Part shown: positions 8,741-20,460 of the stretch, one piece after another
Numbering within the stretch: position 1 is the stretch's first letter
Layout: every line of letters starts with the position of its first letter
Source: Botryosphaeria dothidea
Lineage: Eukaryota; Ascomycota; Dothideomycetes; Botryosphaeriales; Botryosphaeriaceae
DNA: 64,000 nucleotides
Assembly: GCA_011503125.2 (NCBI GenBank)
Contig: WWBZ02000082.1
Location: 2,914,001 to 2,978,000 of the forward strand
Direction of reading: 5' to 3'
Position numbers and translations under genes: made by a program
The notes under the pieces: model-generated
What the model saw: the letters and a program-made list of their open reading frames with translations, nothing else
The model's database searches: none
Told to the model about the DNA's origin: nothing

Positions 8741-11155
8741 CTACGCAAGAAAGCCTCTCCGGACGTTCCTTGCTCTTTCGCCAGTCTGCGCCTCTAGCTT
8801 TACAGCATGCATGACGACTTCGACTCGTGACTCTCCGTCGTAGCGCGCAGGTTGGACTCGCAGTCTCCATTGGCCTCTCGCAACAACCCATTCGGTGGGC
8901 AATTCGTCGATTGAAGTGATTTTGTCGTCCGGTCTTGGGTCCTGCAAGCGCGGAAGGAGGCTGGCTTGTGGGTCCGACATTGAAGCGATATCGCGCTCTC
9001 GCCTTTCAACGAAGATTGGTGTCCCATCCAGTTCGATCGAGGCTTCATGTCCAATGGCGATCTTGACCCTATCGCCACTAACACCAGAGTTCGCAGGGCT
9101 AGCAGGCTGCGCTGCCACACCCCCGCCCGTCTGCAACATCATAAGACCGAGTGGTTGAGTTGCCGGAAGGCCCATCTTGCTGGCAATGACCTGGAAGAGA
9201 CTGGAGATGCGAGCTTTGGTATCACCATGGAAGGCGGCGCGCATTGAATGAACATCAAGCCGCGCTGATTCGCCGGAGATTTCAAGTACGAGCTCATGGG
9301 CAGAATCGTCAGCATAAGGTCGTGCATATGTCACCCAACCGGGACGGCCACTGCCGCCTACGCTGGGAGGTGGCCCTGCAGCGGGAGTTGCCGCTGCACT
9401 GGAGCTGGAATCTGCACCAGAGTCCAATTCAGGAGCGAACGAAACTCCGGATTGGCGAATATCTTCCAGTCGCATTAGAATCTCTGACCTTTCCCGAGTA
9501 AGATTGTATGAAATCTCGCACGGAAGAAGCTTTTGCTCGAGCCCCTTGAAGTGAAAGTATCGCGCGTCCCGAATGAGATCAGCGCGGTGGCCTTCGTCAC
9601 GAACGTGAAGGGGATAGCCTTGCAACAAGCGCAAGAGATCTGTAAAAGTGTCGCCTGATCGATTTGGTACAGACGGCGGGAGAATTGATGGTGGCCGTAG
9701 TAATGTTTGGCGATCCAGTCCGGGGAAGACCTCTTGCGGTGTGGTGAAGAAATGGGCGAACCCCAGCGAAAAGAAATTCGGAGAATCTCCTGGGCCTGAG
9801 AAGAGGTCACGGGGTATCTGAAAATCGCGTCCGCCAATCTGAATGAATATCTCGGACTTAAAGAGCTGTTGCGTTAAGCGAGGTAAGCTGTAGAACTGTG
9901 CGTCTGCAAACAAACGGACGAAGTGCTCTCCATCTCGAGGTCTGACGAAGTATCCTTGGAGATGTAGGGAAATATCCCTAAAGGTAGCCGGATCGCGGTC
10001 GATGTAGAGCGTTTTCACGTCACCTGCCCTACCGCTGGGATTATTGTACAACTGCTCCGCAAAAAAATGCGAGAAATATGAGGGTGCTCTGGCAGCCTTA
10101 GCATTTGTTCATTGCAAAAATGGAGTTTTTATGCCCGACTTACCATCAGAAGAAATGGAGGCTCCGGAGAGCCTAAATAATTCATTTCCTATTTGTATAG
10201 GAAATACCTTGCCGGCAGGTAGGATCGCTGAATACTTGTTTCCTATTTCGGCAATCTTGCGTGGACGCGTGGCTGTGGGCTGTGCCGCATTTGAAGCGTT
10301 GGCGGCGCCTGCGGGGCCGGCTTGAGCTGCAGATTGAGCGGCAGAAATCCCCGGAGTGCCTCTTGTGGCATTACCCAATCCGTCTGGTGAGCCGCCTCGG
10401 GGATTGACAAATGAAGGCCCTTGAGTTACGGTGGGACTTTCTTCTGCCACGGAAGATGAACGTGAGGTGGCAGTGCGTTTGGCGGCAGGCTCGTGTATGG
10501 AGTCGTTCCCATAAGGCAGTGCGGTAGAGGAGCCAATTGAGGCCGACTCGGAGCGGTCCTTTCTCTTCATGGCCGGCTGGGCCGAGGCAGAAGTAGAGGC
10601 GCGGGCCGGCGGCGGGAGGAAAGCAAAGGGAAGAGAAGCGAGAGGATTACTTGCATGCAGGGACGGAGAACAGGCTGAGGGGGTAAGCTGGGGGCTGTTG
10701 GCGCTGAGACTGGGTTCCGACGCGGAAATAGCGTGGGGAAAGCTAAAATCCTGGCCGGGGGATTGGTACTGGGCTTGGGTCAGCTCGCCCTGAGGCTCGT
10801 AGAAGTCGGCGACGTCGGTGAAGTCGATGGAGTCCTCCCAGTCCCAGAACTCCGAGGTGGTGACCGAGCGCGGAGGCCGGTCCTGAGATGAAGCTGGGGG
10901 TTGAGCAGCGACGCGTGCAGGCGGAGCAGTCGCGAGCGCGGCTTGTTGGGCGTGAGAGGTGCTGCGCGGAGTTGCGAAACCCGAGGAACTGGCGGGAGTA
11001 GCTACCTGGCCTGACGAGTGGAGGCTCGGCCGGCGGTCGACTTGTTGCCGTGAGGCATTGCGTCGCGCTGGGTTTGTGAAGTCTTGGTCAGCACTGAGAG
11101 CGAAGTCTCGCGTGGAGATGGGGTCCTTGGTACCACTTCGGGATTGGCCTGACAT
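8741..11155 (-). CDS. BTB/POZ-domain protein, fungal (785 aa)
   Basis: Two exons read on the minus strand: 11155-10144 and 10086-8741, stop TAG at 8743-8741. The intron (GTAAGT...GCCAGAG) restores SISSD-APSYFSHFFAEQLYNNP across the junction, which is the conserved BTB core. Residues 1-300 are disordered and rich in Ser, Ala, Pro and Gln. The KCTD-like BTB fold starts near residue 304 (IGNKYSAILPAGKVFPIQIG). It is followed by LYIDRDPATFRDISLHLQGY, and a second related unit begins at IFIQIGGRDFQIPRDLF. The C-terminal part contains a conserved ELPTEWVVARGQWRLRV block. BTB domains mediate oligomerisation or cullin-3 binding; related fungal proteins are often called BTB transcription factors, but I see no DNA-binding domain. 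The specific role is unknown. Confidence 0.85.
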
Positions 11156-12306
11156 GCCGCCCGCTTATTTTTCGCAATCTCGTTGCCGGCTCGCACCAAA
11201 CAGTAGAATCCGGCACCCAGGCTGAGCAGCCGCCGGCAGTTTGGATCAAAGTGCTGGCTGCTGGCTCTTTCAACGCCCGTCACCGTCGGCAGCACGCGCT
11301 GGTCCGGTCGGTTGGTCTCTCTTGAGTATTAGGGCGGGCAACGCAACGAGTATCTGGAGACGATCTTCTATTCCTTCTGCTGTCAGACGTAACCCCAGCC
11401 TCGCCCGCATCTATCCTATATATCAATCCCACGATGCGCGCCGGTACTTCTCGGCGCGTCGTGGCGACCGTCTAAACTCCGTGCCACTTGCGACATTCCA
11501 GACTGCTTTTCGTCTGGCGGCGAGAGCTGCCCAGCATGAAGTAGGTTGCGCCGGATGCTTCTCGAACGGGACGCTGCTGACCACGCTGGGGGCTCGTCAG
11601 TCAGCGTTCGGCCGGCGGAGGTTGCGGCAGGAAGCACGCGGTAGGGCTGTGCTCACAGGCGTGTCACGAACGCACGTAAGCCCCATCCCTATTATTAATT
11701 TCACGCCTCTCTACTATATCTGGCCCTGCGTTCTTGTTTCCACGCGTTCTGAAATTTGGAATCAACAGCAGCAGCCATGACGAAGCCCAGTCTGATGACT
11801 GATCTCTCAGTGATATGCCTTGAGCTTCCACTCGGCCTGCTCGGTCGCTCTTCGCCTCCCGTTCGCAGCCGCCTCGCCCGTCACCCGAAAGCCGTAGTGC
11901 CACCGCTTCGGACGGCAACGGATTCCAATCTGACTGGTCTAACTTTATTGCAACACCCTCTGACGTCTTCCGACAGCTTTCCTTTTGACCCGCGAAAAGC
12001 CCGCCCATGGCGCGGTGCAGTTGCGAGCTTTGCCACCGTTGCCGCCATGGTTTAGGCGCGCCTCTGCGTCTCTCACAGCCACGATCGTCGCATGCAGCAC
12101 CGTTCACTAATCTCGACCACAAATCCACGTACGTACGCGTATTTACGACACTTCATCCAACGCCATGAATGGGTATTATTGCGACAATCCCTCTGCCACG
12201 AGTCCCAGCACTCCACTACTATTACGCGCTGAAGCTATATTCCACATAGACCTCCCGTCGTCCGTCTTTGACCGATTAGTTCGTCTTCTACTTTCTGCAT
12301 GCGCCC
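11156..12306. other. intergenic 1.15 kb between two minus-strand genes
   Basis: Upstream region of the BTB gene and downstream region of the GST gene. Chance open frames only. Confidence 0.5.
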
Positions 12307-13218
12307 TCAAGCATTAAAGATATTCGGATCGTACTCCTGTCCAGTGACCTCCTTGATCTTCTGGTTCGCCTTCTTGAATCCCTCTCTTTCATGCATGCGG
12401 TCAATATACGCATGGAGCTTTGGGTACTTGTCCTTAGTCAAACCAGCCCGGATTGTCGCAGCTTCCAACGGATAGCTCATGAGGATATCTGCAGCAGTGA
12501 TGTCTTTGCCGCACAGGTAGTCGCCTCCGGAAGTTGCCAGCTGCTCCTCCAGGAAAGTAAGATGTGTCTTGAAGTTCGGTTCCAAGAAACCACCCTCAAC
12601 CCGCCCAGCAATGGCCTTGGTAATCGGCTTGATGAAAAACGGCACAGGCGCCGTCTTGATCACTACGCAGAGTTAATAGGATGACTGCTAGGACAGGCCC
12701 GGAGTCATACGGTAGAGAAGCAGCGAGAAAACCATTAGCGGCATGATGCTACCTTCCGCATAATGCATCAGAAAACGGTAGCGGATCCAGGCTTCAGTTT
12801 CGCCACCGATTTGGCCTTCTTTGCCCTCGGCATAGCGGGTTGGAATCAGCCATTTTCCAAAGTACTCGGTGAGGTACTCTGTGATGGCGCCTGACTCGGC
12901 AAGCATAATTGGCTTATCGATGCCGGGGGCTTGGATGCCTACGACAGGGGATTTGCCCAGCGGATGCACTTCTTTGAGCTCCGGAGGTGCGAGCTTGTCT
13001 TTGGTCCGCCTGAAGACCTTGAGCTCGTAGTCAATTTTCAGTTCTTCGAGCAGCCAGAGAATGCGGTGAGACCGGGATTTGTCAAGCCTACAGGGTTGTT
13101 ATTCCCAAAACGGTTCTGACCCCAACGTGAAGCCATTGGGCAATACAGGACAATCCATGGGCTCCGACTGTACTGACCAGTAGAGGGTGACCTTGGCATT
13201 CTGTTGTTCGGTGGCCAT
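12307..13218 (-). CDS. glutathione S-transferase, Ure2/Gtt-like (257 aa)
   Basis: Conjugates glutathione to electrophiles or reduces peroxides in the cytosol. Three exons: 13218-13178, 13087-12711 and 12662-12307. The first junction gives KVTLYWLDKSRSHRILWLLEEL without a break. This is the start of the thioredoxin-fold GSH site with the conserved SRS(H)RILWLLEEL helix. LAPPELKEVHPLGKSPVV and LAESGAITEYL carry the cis-Pro and the glutamate/serine that hold the gamma-glutamyl group. The second junction gives FSLLLYLIKTAPVPFF. The helical C-terminal domain ends in DITAADILMSYPLEAA and YDPNIFNA. Intron donors are GTCAGT (weak) and GTATGA. The length is normal for the family. Confidence 0.9.
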
Positions 13219-13668
13219 CTCGATGTTGCTGGGGGCAGAAAGTCTGGTGTTTTGGCAGGTGGAGAACGCACGATGAAGGAAAGGCGATTGACTGGGCTGC
13301 GATGGAGATTTAAGATGAAAAGCTACGGATATGCGATAGCCGGCGCTAGCAGCAAAGTACCTAGGCACCGAAGGCCTACTGCAAATGAGGATAGTCTTCT
13401 GGAGCATCACATGCAACTCTTTCCAATTCAGTTTACGAGAGGCTGATTGAGGTATGGCAGTGAGCAGAGGCAGATTCGGGTGGAATCAGATGGAGTTGAG
13501 ATGTTAGCAAGTGTAGTCCGACTGTCCTGGGATCGAGCCATGGATTGCGGAAATCACGTGGCCCTCATTGCCCCGATAATGCCAAGACTCCAATCGCAGC
13601 TTCCCCATTACCAGTTGAGAGCACGACTGCATCACCTTGGCCCTGTTCGCACCACCACATCCCCAACC
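13219..13668. promoter_or_regulatory. shared divergent promoter region, GST (-) and complex I B15 subunit (+)
   Basis: The two start codons face away from each other 450 bp apart. No specific motif is claimed; shared regulation is only inferred from the arrangement. Confidence 0.4.
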
Positions 13669-14237
13669 ATGGCAGGCGATCACCACGGTGTGTCCTGTTT
13701 CCGACTATGCGCGGCCATAGACCGGCCGTCTTGAGGGCATTGAGCTGACACACCACGTTTTCGCAGTTCTCCACGAGGACCCGGCGTTGGTCAAATACGC
13801 CGGTACGACTCCCTTCCGCAAACCCGCCGTCTAACCGCGCGCATCACCGCCATACACGGCATTGACACATCTGCAGAGGTTGCTCCAAATCGCTACAAGT
13901 ACTTCCGCTGGACTCCTAGGACCGCATGGCTCTCATTCTGGGTCGCCATTGCTGTGCCGAGCGTCGTCGGCCTCATTGCCTACAGGACTGATGTGAGTGG
14001 GAATTTTCTGTGGTCGTCTGTTCCAAGGTCTACAATGTTATCAGTGAAGAGGAGGACACCCCTGGCCTTCCGGAGACAAATTGCGGACGCGGCGGTAGAT
14101 CGATGGGGCCGGACGTCCAACCACACATGAGACAACATGGCGCAGGACTTCATCATGGACCCCGGACTGACGCTGTGATGCAGGGCAAGTACGTTTTCCG
14201 CGGCAAGCGCAGGGGAGATGTCATCAAAGAGTTCTGA
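13669..14237 (+). CDS. NADH:ubiquinone oxidoreductase B15/NDUFB4-like subunit (74 aa)
   Basis: Accessory membrane-arm subunit of mitochondrial complex I. Four exons: 13669-13687, 13767-13802, 13877-13992 and 14184-14237. The first two are only 19 and 36 nt, so no open-frame scan would find the gene. Splicing gives MAGDHHVLHEDPALVKYAEV, then the family core NRYKYFRWTPRTAWLSFW and a single membrane helix VAIAVPSVVGLIAY. The last exon encodes GKYVFRGKRRGDVIKEF. All introns are GT...AG with phases that agree. The short fungal length fits the B15 family, but the family name comes from memory of related fungal proteins. Confidence 0.82.
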
Positions 14238-15116
14238 GCGAGATACCAATATCACCACACTTCGGCCATAAATTACTCCGCCGCAACAAAGCATGGACTC
14301 CCTTTGTGAATAGAAGGCATACATGAGTTTCTCGGTGGATAGTATCAGGTATTGCATTTTGCAAACGTCACGTCCACTACGGAGAGCGGGCAATGGTTCC
14401 CGAGAGCATGGAGCGTAATTGCTTTTTGCGCGAATGGTCACATGGAAGACCTGAAGACACGGTCACATCGACTGCCTATTTCCCTGGAACTCAAAATGTG
14501 ACCAGAAGTTATTCGTGAACTATCTCGCCTTACCCCCACGCGGTAGGCTGTCGTGACTACAGGCTGCTTGAAATGTAAGACTCTGCATGAGGTCCGATAA
14601 CATGTCGTGTATTCATGTTGACAGAACGGTTCCGCAAGGGCATGGCTTGATACTTGCAGCAATAGGACCTCGGGAAGCGATGACAAAGTTCCGCGGGCGG
14701 GTTTAATTGCAGTAATGCCGGGCGAATCCGGCTTTCAAGTTCTCCTAGAACAGCTTATTCAGGTACGGCACAGCTATGTTGCGCAGGCATTTCCGAAAGC
14801 AGACAAACAAGGCATGCGGGGTAGTCAATGACAAGTGCAGGGCGTCGACCAGGAAAGTAAAAGTTCTCAGCGACAAAAAGCGGCGGAAAAAGCAGGCATC
14901 GGCGGGCTGCAATTGGCAACTGGGTCCGTCTGGGATCCGCGCCAAGTGATGACGGTAAAGCCGAAGCCCCCACTCGTAGAGGAAAGGCTGGCCACCGCGC
15001 GGGCGGACGCTTTGCATCCTAACCGCCTGACAAATCTACAAGAGCACCACTATGGCCCGGCCGACGCGAGCGACTCCCCGTTCCATGGCGCATTTTGTTC
15101 TGCAAAACTGCGCGAC
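14238..15116. other. intergenic, no supported gene
   Basis: Chance open frames on both strands. An in-frame open stretch runs from 14835 into the next gene, but the downstream start at 15117 sits directly before the FAD-binding motif and is preferred. Confidence 0.5.
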
Positions 15117-16829
15117 ATGGCGAACAACACGCTTCGGGACGTCGACACCGTGATTGTGGGTAAGTGTCGGCCCGCTCCCGCTCACCAGGTCACATTCGTC
15201 CTGTGAGACCTCTAATTCACGCTTGTCGGCTGACGCAATGGACCTGCTTTCTTGCGAATTGCAGGCAACGGCCCCTCGGCGTTGATTTTATCCTACATAC
15301 TTCATGGCCACATTCCCTACTACACCCGCCCGCACCACGACCCGCTTCTCCACGCGAAACTCGAGTCCCGCCGCAACCTCCTAGACCTCACGCCGGATCT
15401 CTACGCACACTTCCAATCGTCGCTGCGCTACTCGACCCAAGCCCTTCCAATCAATACCCTCCTCGATACTTTGATCCGTCCCAATGCCGACACTGAGATT
15501 GATCCGCAATCCTGCGTCGAGTGGCGGTACGAGCCAGACAAAGCGGTCTCACATGTCGCCCTGGGCGATGCCGCACATGCTGGAGGTCAATGGGCCGACG
15601 AGCCCGTATCGGCCAGCAGTGACATTGGCACGCTGAGTTATGCGGAAATGCTGTCGCTACCGGGATATTCTTTTGCGGACCATTGGAAAGCAGTGAATGG
15701 GGAACCGCTGCCACATTTTTTGCGCCCCACCCGGACGCAAGTAGCCGCATACTACAAAGCGTACCCGCAAGCTGTTGGCATTTCAGAGTCCATCCAAAGC
15801 AACGTCAAGGTGTCTCACGTTTCGAGGACTGCGGATGGCTTCTACTTTGGCTCTCATGGGATCCGATGCAAGCACCTTGTCTTGGCCTCGGGCATTTTCT
15901 CCGTCAACATCCCCCTGCCGCCTAGGCTGTCGCCCTTGTGTAACGTGCACAATGTAACGAAACCATTGCTAGTGATAGGGTCAGGCTTTTCTGCAGCGGA
16001 CATAATAATCTCGACGCCCCCTCACCGCAAAATCATCCATATGTTCAACTGGAAACCGGAGGAGCGACCATCCCCCTTGCGAGGATGTCATCACCAGGCT
16101 TACCCAGAATATGCTGGCATCTATCGACAAATGAAACTCGCTGCACTTTCCTCGTCAAAGTCCAGGGCTTCTGCATCACCTTTGATGAGGAAGAAGAACA
16201 ACCCATTCTTCACCCACCGCGACTGGGCGACCGTTTACGAAGGCCTAGCAAATGCCCAAGTGGTAGAGGTCTCATTGATCGACGGCTTTGCCAAGGTCAA
16301 CTTCCGTCTGGAATCTGGCGAACACATCGAGCGCGCCATAGGCGGAATCGAGTACGTCGTCGGAAGGCGCGGGTCATTCGAGTACCTCGTTGACTCGCTG
16401 CGTTCCGAAGTAATCGGCCCCACCTCAGGCCACGACAATGAGGAGAATCCATCACCCGGCCTTATCTCCGACCGAACCCTTCGCGAAAAGGCCGAGGAGG
16501 ACTTGGAAGTCGCGCCCTCCGTCTTCGCCATCGGCAGCCTGACTGGCGACTCGCTGGTGCGGCATGCCTTCGGTGCGTGCGCTTATGCCGCTGGCAGGAT
16601 TCTTGACGCGAAACATGAGTTCGCCGAGGAGAATCACTGCGCGGCGGCTGCTGCGAAGACGAAAATGCCGACCCCGCCAAGGAGTCCGGTCCAGAAGAGC
16701 GTCAACGGCCATTCGCGGAATGGGAGCAGCCCGAAGATCAGGCCGAATAGTGTCAGTCATCATGACCTTCACCTCGACCGCAGAAAGCTACCGAGGGCGA
16801 TGGTCCTGCAGGAGACAGAGAGACAGTAG
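15117..16829 (+). CDS. OSGIN-like FAD/NAD(P)-binding flavoprotein (535 aa)
   Basis: Two exons, 15117-15159 and 15265-16829, joined by a 105-nt GTAAGT...GCAG intron. The junction makes the Rossmann motif DTVIVGNGPSALILSYILHG at residues 9-28. Other family marks are HGHIPYY close behind it, the block DPLLHAKLESRRNLLDL, and a second nucleotide-binding motif PLLVIGSGFSAADIII in the middle, followed by HMFNWKPE. The C-terminal part contains SVFAIGSLTGDSLVRHAFGACAYAAGRI, the usual FAD-contacting end of such monooxygenase-like folds, then a basic disordered tail. Related animal proteins (OSGIN1/2) respond to oxidative stress; the fungal reaction is unknown. The start could lie upstream in the same frame. 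Confidence 0.85.
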
Positions 16830-17974
16830 ATGGAAATACCTGTTGATACAAAAGCTTGGGACTGTTCTCTCGATTAGGGGACTGGCGTTCTTGCGGGATA
16901 AATTATTTTTTTTGGTTCTCATTGCTGACAACCTTTGCATTAGCGGGTCTTTGGTTTTACGTAGACAGACTCTGTAGAAGCGGTTCCATCTGTCATATAC
17001 CTGTAAATCTTGATCCTATATACTTCATTGGAAGGAAGCTTTGTTGTTTCTGTTGTCGGCCATTGGCGCGAGACTTGCATCCTAGAAAGCAGTATCTGGC
17101 TGCATGGTTAGCTTCATCTTCTTCCTCTTTCAGCAATGATAAGCTTCTTGTTTACAACTGGCTCTGAGTTGATGTGAAATTCACATCAGTCTGAGCCTGG
17201 TCCGACGAGGCGCCCGCCTCTGATGTCGCCGAGGACGGGCACCTGCGATTGGTGACGGTGGCGGACGGAACGGTATATTTTCGATTTCACATCATAAAGC
17301 TGTCATAAGTATCATGCGGCCGGCGACGCAAAGACGCCCTTCCTCATCTGATTCTTATCACCGCGGGGAGCACTAAAAGCAAAAGTTTTGCTCAATAATT
17401 TGAGGCATCCATGCTTTTTCTGCCTTGCAGGCGTGGTTCAGGGGAATGCACAAAACGAACCAATGCCCTCGTGAGTGGAGATCACGATTTCGAGCTGCGC
17501 AAGCAGAGGCTGAATCGTACGTTGTGGGCTAAGGAAAGAGGCTTGAAGAGGGTTGGAATAAGCCATCTCGAATAGGCTTCCCTGATCGACAGACATGCGC
17601 GGAGCACAGCCGTATTTGGTGATGACGGCGCCGCGGAAGCGAGAGACCTATGTAACATGGGACGGGATTCGCTCGCTGCACGGCATCGAGAAAGTAGCGC
17701 GCCGATGGACTTCCGACTCTGACGACAGCGCGATTGCGATGCTTTTTCCATTGCATTCCCGGGGTCGAAGGAAGGTCAACGATGTCGGGCGTCCAATATG
17801 CGCGTCGCAGCACGGATGCTCGGCAAACACATGAGTGCTTTTCGCCGCGTCGGCCTGTGCACCAGCGCGACGATGACGGCAGACTATGCTCCATCCAGCC
17901 GACGATAATTACGAAGAGAAGCAACGACACGCCTGACGAGCAAGAAGCAATACTCTAATCCATATTAACGAATC
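16830..17974. other. intergenic 1.1 kb, no supported gene
   Basis: Terminator side of the OSGIN-like gene and upstream region of the EBP gene. Open frames here are short and overlap on both strands. Confidence 0.5.
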
Positions 17975-19150
17975 ATGGCAGCCACGCTTAACGACCTGAT
18001 TACGTCCAAGCTCCCAGCCCTCTTTGGCTGCAACGGCATTCTCCCGCTCTCCGCAGACTGTTACTCGGCATCCCCTCCTCCTCCTCCTGCTGCTGCTCCG
18101 CCCGGCGATCCAGTCGCGTCCGCTGCTTCCATGATGGCCGAGTCCGCGGCAGCAGCCTTCGAGCCGGCCTTGGAGGTGCCTATCGAGATCAACGCTACGA
18201 AGATCTTGCACCCGCCTCACCCCTACTTTCCCCTGGAGGTCGAGATTGTGGGATACCTGGCCAATGACTTTACGGTGCCGCAGCTGCTGGCGTCCTTCGC
18301 GGCTGGATGCGCGGGAATATTTCTGGTCACATACCTTGTTGCGAAGAAGATCAGGCCAACGATGCGCGGCTCAGATCTCCTCCAGATAATGTGGTTCGTG
18401 TTGTGTAGGTGGCCCACTGCGTGACGCTTGGATTGAGCATAACTAATGTTGCGTACCAGGCGGTTGCATTCACTTCTTCTTTGAAGGCAAGGTCCCTCCG
18501 TGCGCGAAACAACGGAAGTGAGCAGCATCTGACATATATAATAAGGCTTCTACGTCTATAACTTCAGGAGATTGGGCGGGTCGAAGCACTTGTTTGGACA
18601 GCTGTGGAAGGAGTACGCGCTCTCCGACTCGCGCTACCTGACGCAGGACCCCTTCGTGCTCTGCATGGAGTCCATCACTGCCGTAAGAGCCACCCGTTCT
18701 GGCATCGGGAGAAGCGACGCTGACTTAAGCTTGAAATTAAGATTTGCTGGGGCCCTCTATCCTTCATCGTTGCGCACATGATTACCACCGAGCATCCTCT
18801 TCGATACCCACTGCAAGCGATCGTCTCTCTGGGCCAGCTGTACGGTGACCTGCTGTACTACGCAACCGCCATGTTCGACCACTTGTTCTCGAACTTGAAC
18901 TACTCGCGCCCGGAGCAATACTACTTTTGGGGATACTTTGTGCTCATGAACGCGTTTTGGATCGTTATCCCGATCGGTGAGTACCATGATCCGTACTGGA
19001 ATGGACACCGGACATCTGGAGCTGACAGTTGCGCTAGTTTTGATCGCGAACAGCATCAGTGCTTCCGGTAGAGCTTTCAAGGCATTGGCGAAGATGGAGA
19101 GATGCCTCAATGCGTCCCCAGCAAGCCCGAAGAAGAAGAAGCATTTGTAG
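17975..19150 (+). CDS. EBP-type sterol delta8-delta7 isomerase, EXPERA domain (313 aa)
   Basis: Moves the sterol B-ring double bond from C8 to C7 in the ER membrane (emopamil-binding protein family). Five exons: 17975-18404, 18460-18486, 18546-18682, 18742-18976 and 19038-19150. After an Ala/Pro-rich N-terminus comes HPPHPYFPLEVEIVGYLAND, then helices GCAGIFLVTYLVAKK and LLQIMWFVLCGCIHFFFEG. Next are FGQLWKEYALSDSRYLTQDP and LCMESITAICWGPLSF. The last helix is FWGYFVLMNAFWIVIP, and the tail ends KKKKHL, a dilysine-like ER signal. His and Glu of CIHFFFEG and the Glu of CMES match known catalytic or binding residues. Exon 2 is just 27 nt. The second intron begins GCAAGG, a GC-AG intron, and its CTGAC branch site is good. 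Confidence 0.9.
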
Positions 19151-20460
19151 ATTGAGCATAATTTGGACAAGTCGAGAGAAAGGTTATCATGGTGAAATAG
19201 ACTTTAATAGCATTACTACCAACCAGAATCAGGCCGCCTAGAGTGATGGGTGGTTGCACCCGCTTTTTCGTAGCACGATGACGCACCGCTGTATCCGGGA
19301 TAAGGGTGATGAGGATGGACTGTAATTGGGCCACCTTCGGGGATCTAGTCTCGACAACGTGGACCAAGCAAACCAAGAAGACTAGCGCCAAGTCAGGTTG
19401 GCGAATGAAGAGTGCAGCGCTCCATCTCAGGAACGACGGAAGCATATTGTGCGTAAGTCTGGAAGTCTTTTCGGTTGCTTCAGGTTATTGGCGGAGGCTG
19501 TCTCGGGAGCTGGGGAGATGCTCTGCGCCCGTGCATGGGGTCTGCGCAGATCTGTCGATAGCTACTGTTGATCTGCCGCCGAGAGCAACGCCCCCAAAAT
19601 AGAGACAATGAATTGATGGCTGCGAGAGCGCCAACTGCGGGCTGTGGAATGCGGACAGATGCACGCGACTGCGCGACGCGTGGTAGCTGGCGCGTGGAAA
19701 GCTTGGCCCGATGGAAGAAGCAAGCCGAAGGCCCTGGACGTATGTAGTTGGCAGCGGCGGTGAGGCGTAGGGCGCTGGCAGTGCTGGGCGCGGTCGAGGC
19801 AGGTCGTGCGAGGCGGATCTTCACAAGCATGGCCCGCGCTGGCTCGAGCTATCGGGCGCAAACAACAGGCCTGTAAACAACTGGGCCCAGAGCGTCAACA
19901 ACACTCTCCAGCCACAAGCAAGCCGACCCGGGATTGCACTTGCACCCGCAACGCCTGCACCCGCTCTGCGCCCGAGTTTCAGCGCCTCACAAAAGTAAGC
20001 GCACCGCTTGAGATCATCGATTCACGCACCCGTGCATCCAACCTTGGAAGTCGCCCCCAGTCCCACAGTTATTCCGCGCAGCACCTGGCAACTTGCTTGC
20101 AACCAGGTCTGCGCAACCAACAGTCCGCCCACCCCAAGCTAGCAGACACGGGCCCTGCGAATCAGCCACCTCCCACTCCTCTCCCCGGAGTTCCATGGAA
20201 ATTCTGCTGCGCGCAGCCCGCCCGAGTCTCTAGACACCCATCCGACGCGGTCCCCAGGCTCATGTGGCCTGCTGCAAGGTATGTAGCCCACCGCCAGCTC
20301 CAGCCTCTTGCCCCGTCAGCAGCTGCACACCCTCAGTTTCGGCCGCCGCGGCGACAAAAAAGCAACCCCGCCCTTCCCCAAACCCTCCGCCCGCCGAAAT
20401 CTTCCTATTCTGCACGCAATTCCGCCAGAAGGCTAATTCCCAGCGCCGTCGTTGCGCGCC
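19151..20460. other. intergenic / leader of the DH-PH gene
   Basis: GC-rich and C-rich on the plus strand near 19900-20460, as in long fungal 5' leaders. A 300-codon frame from 19806 overlaps the next gene in another frame and is rejected. Confidence 0.5.
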
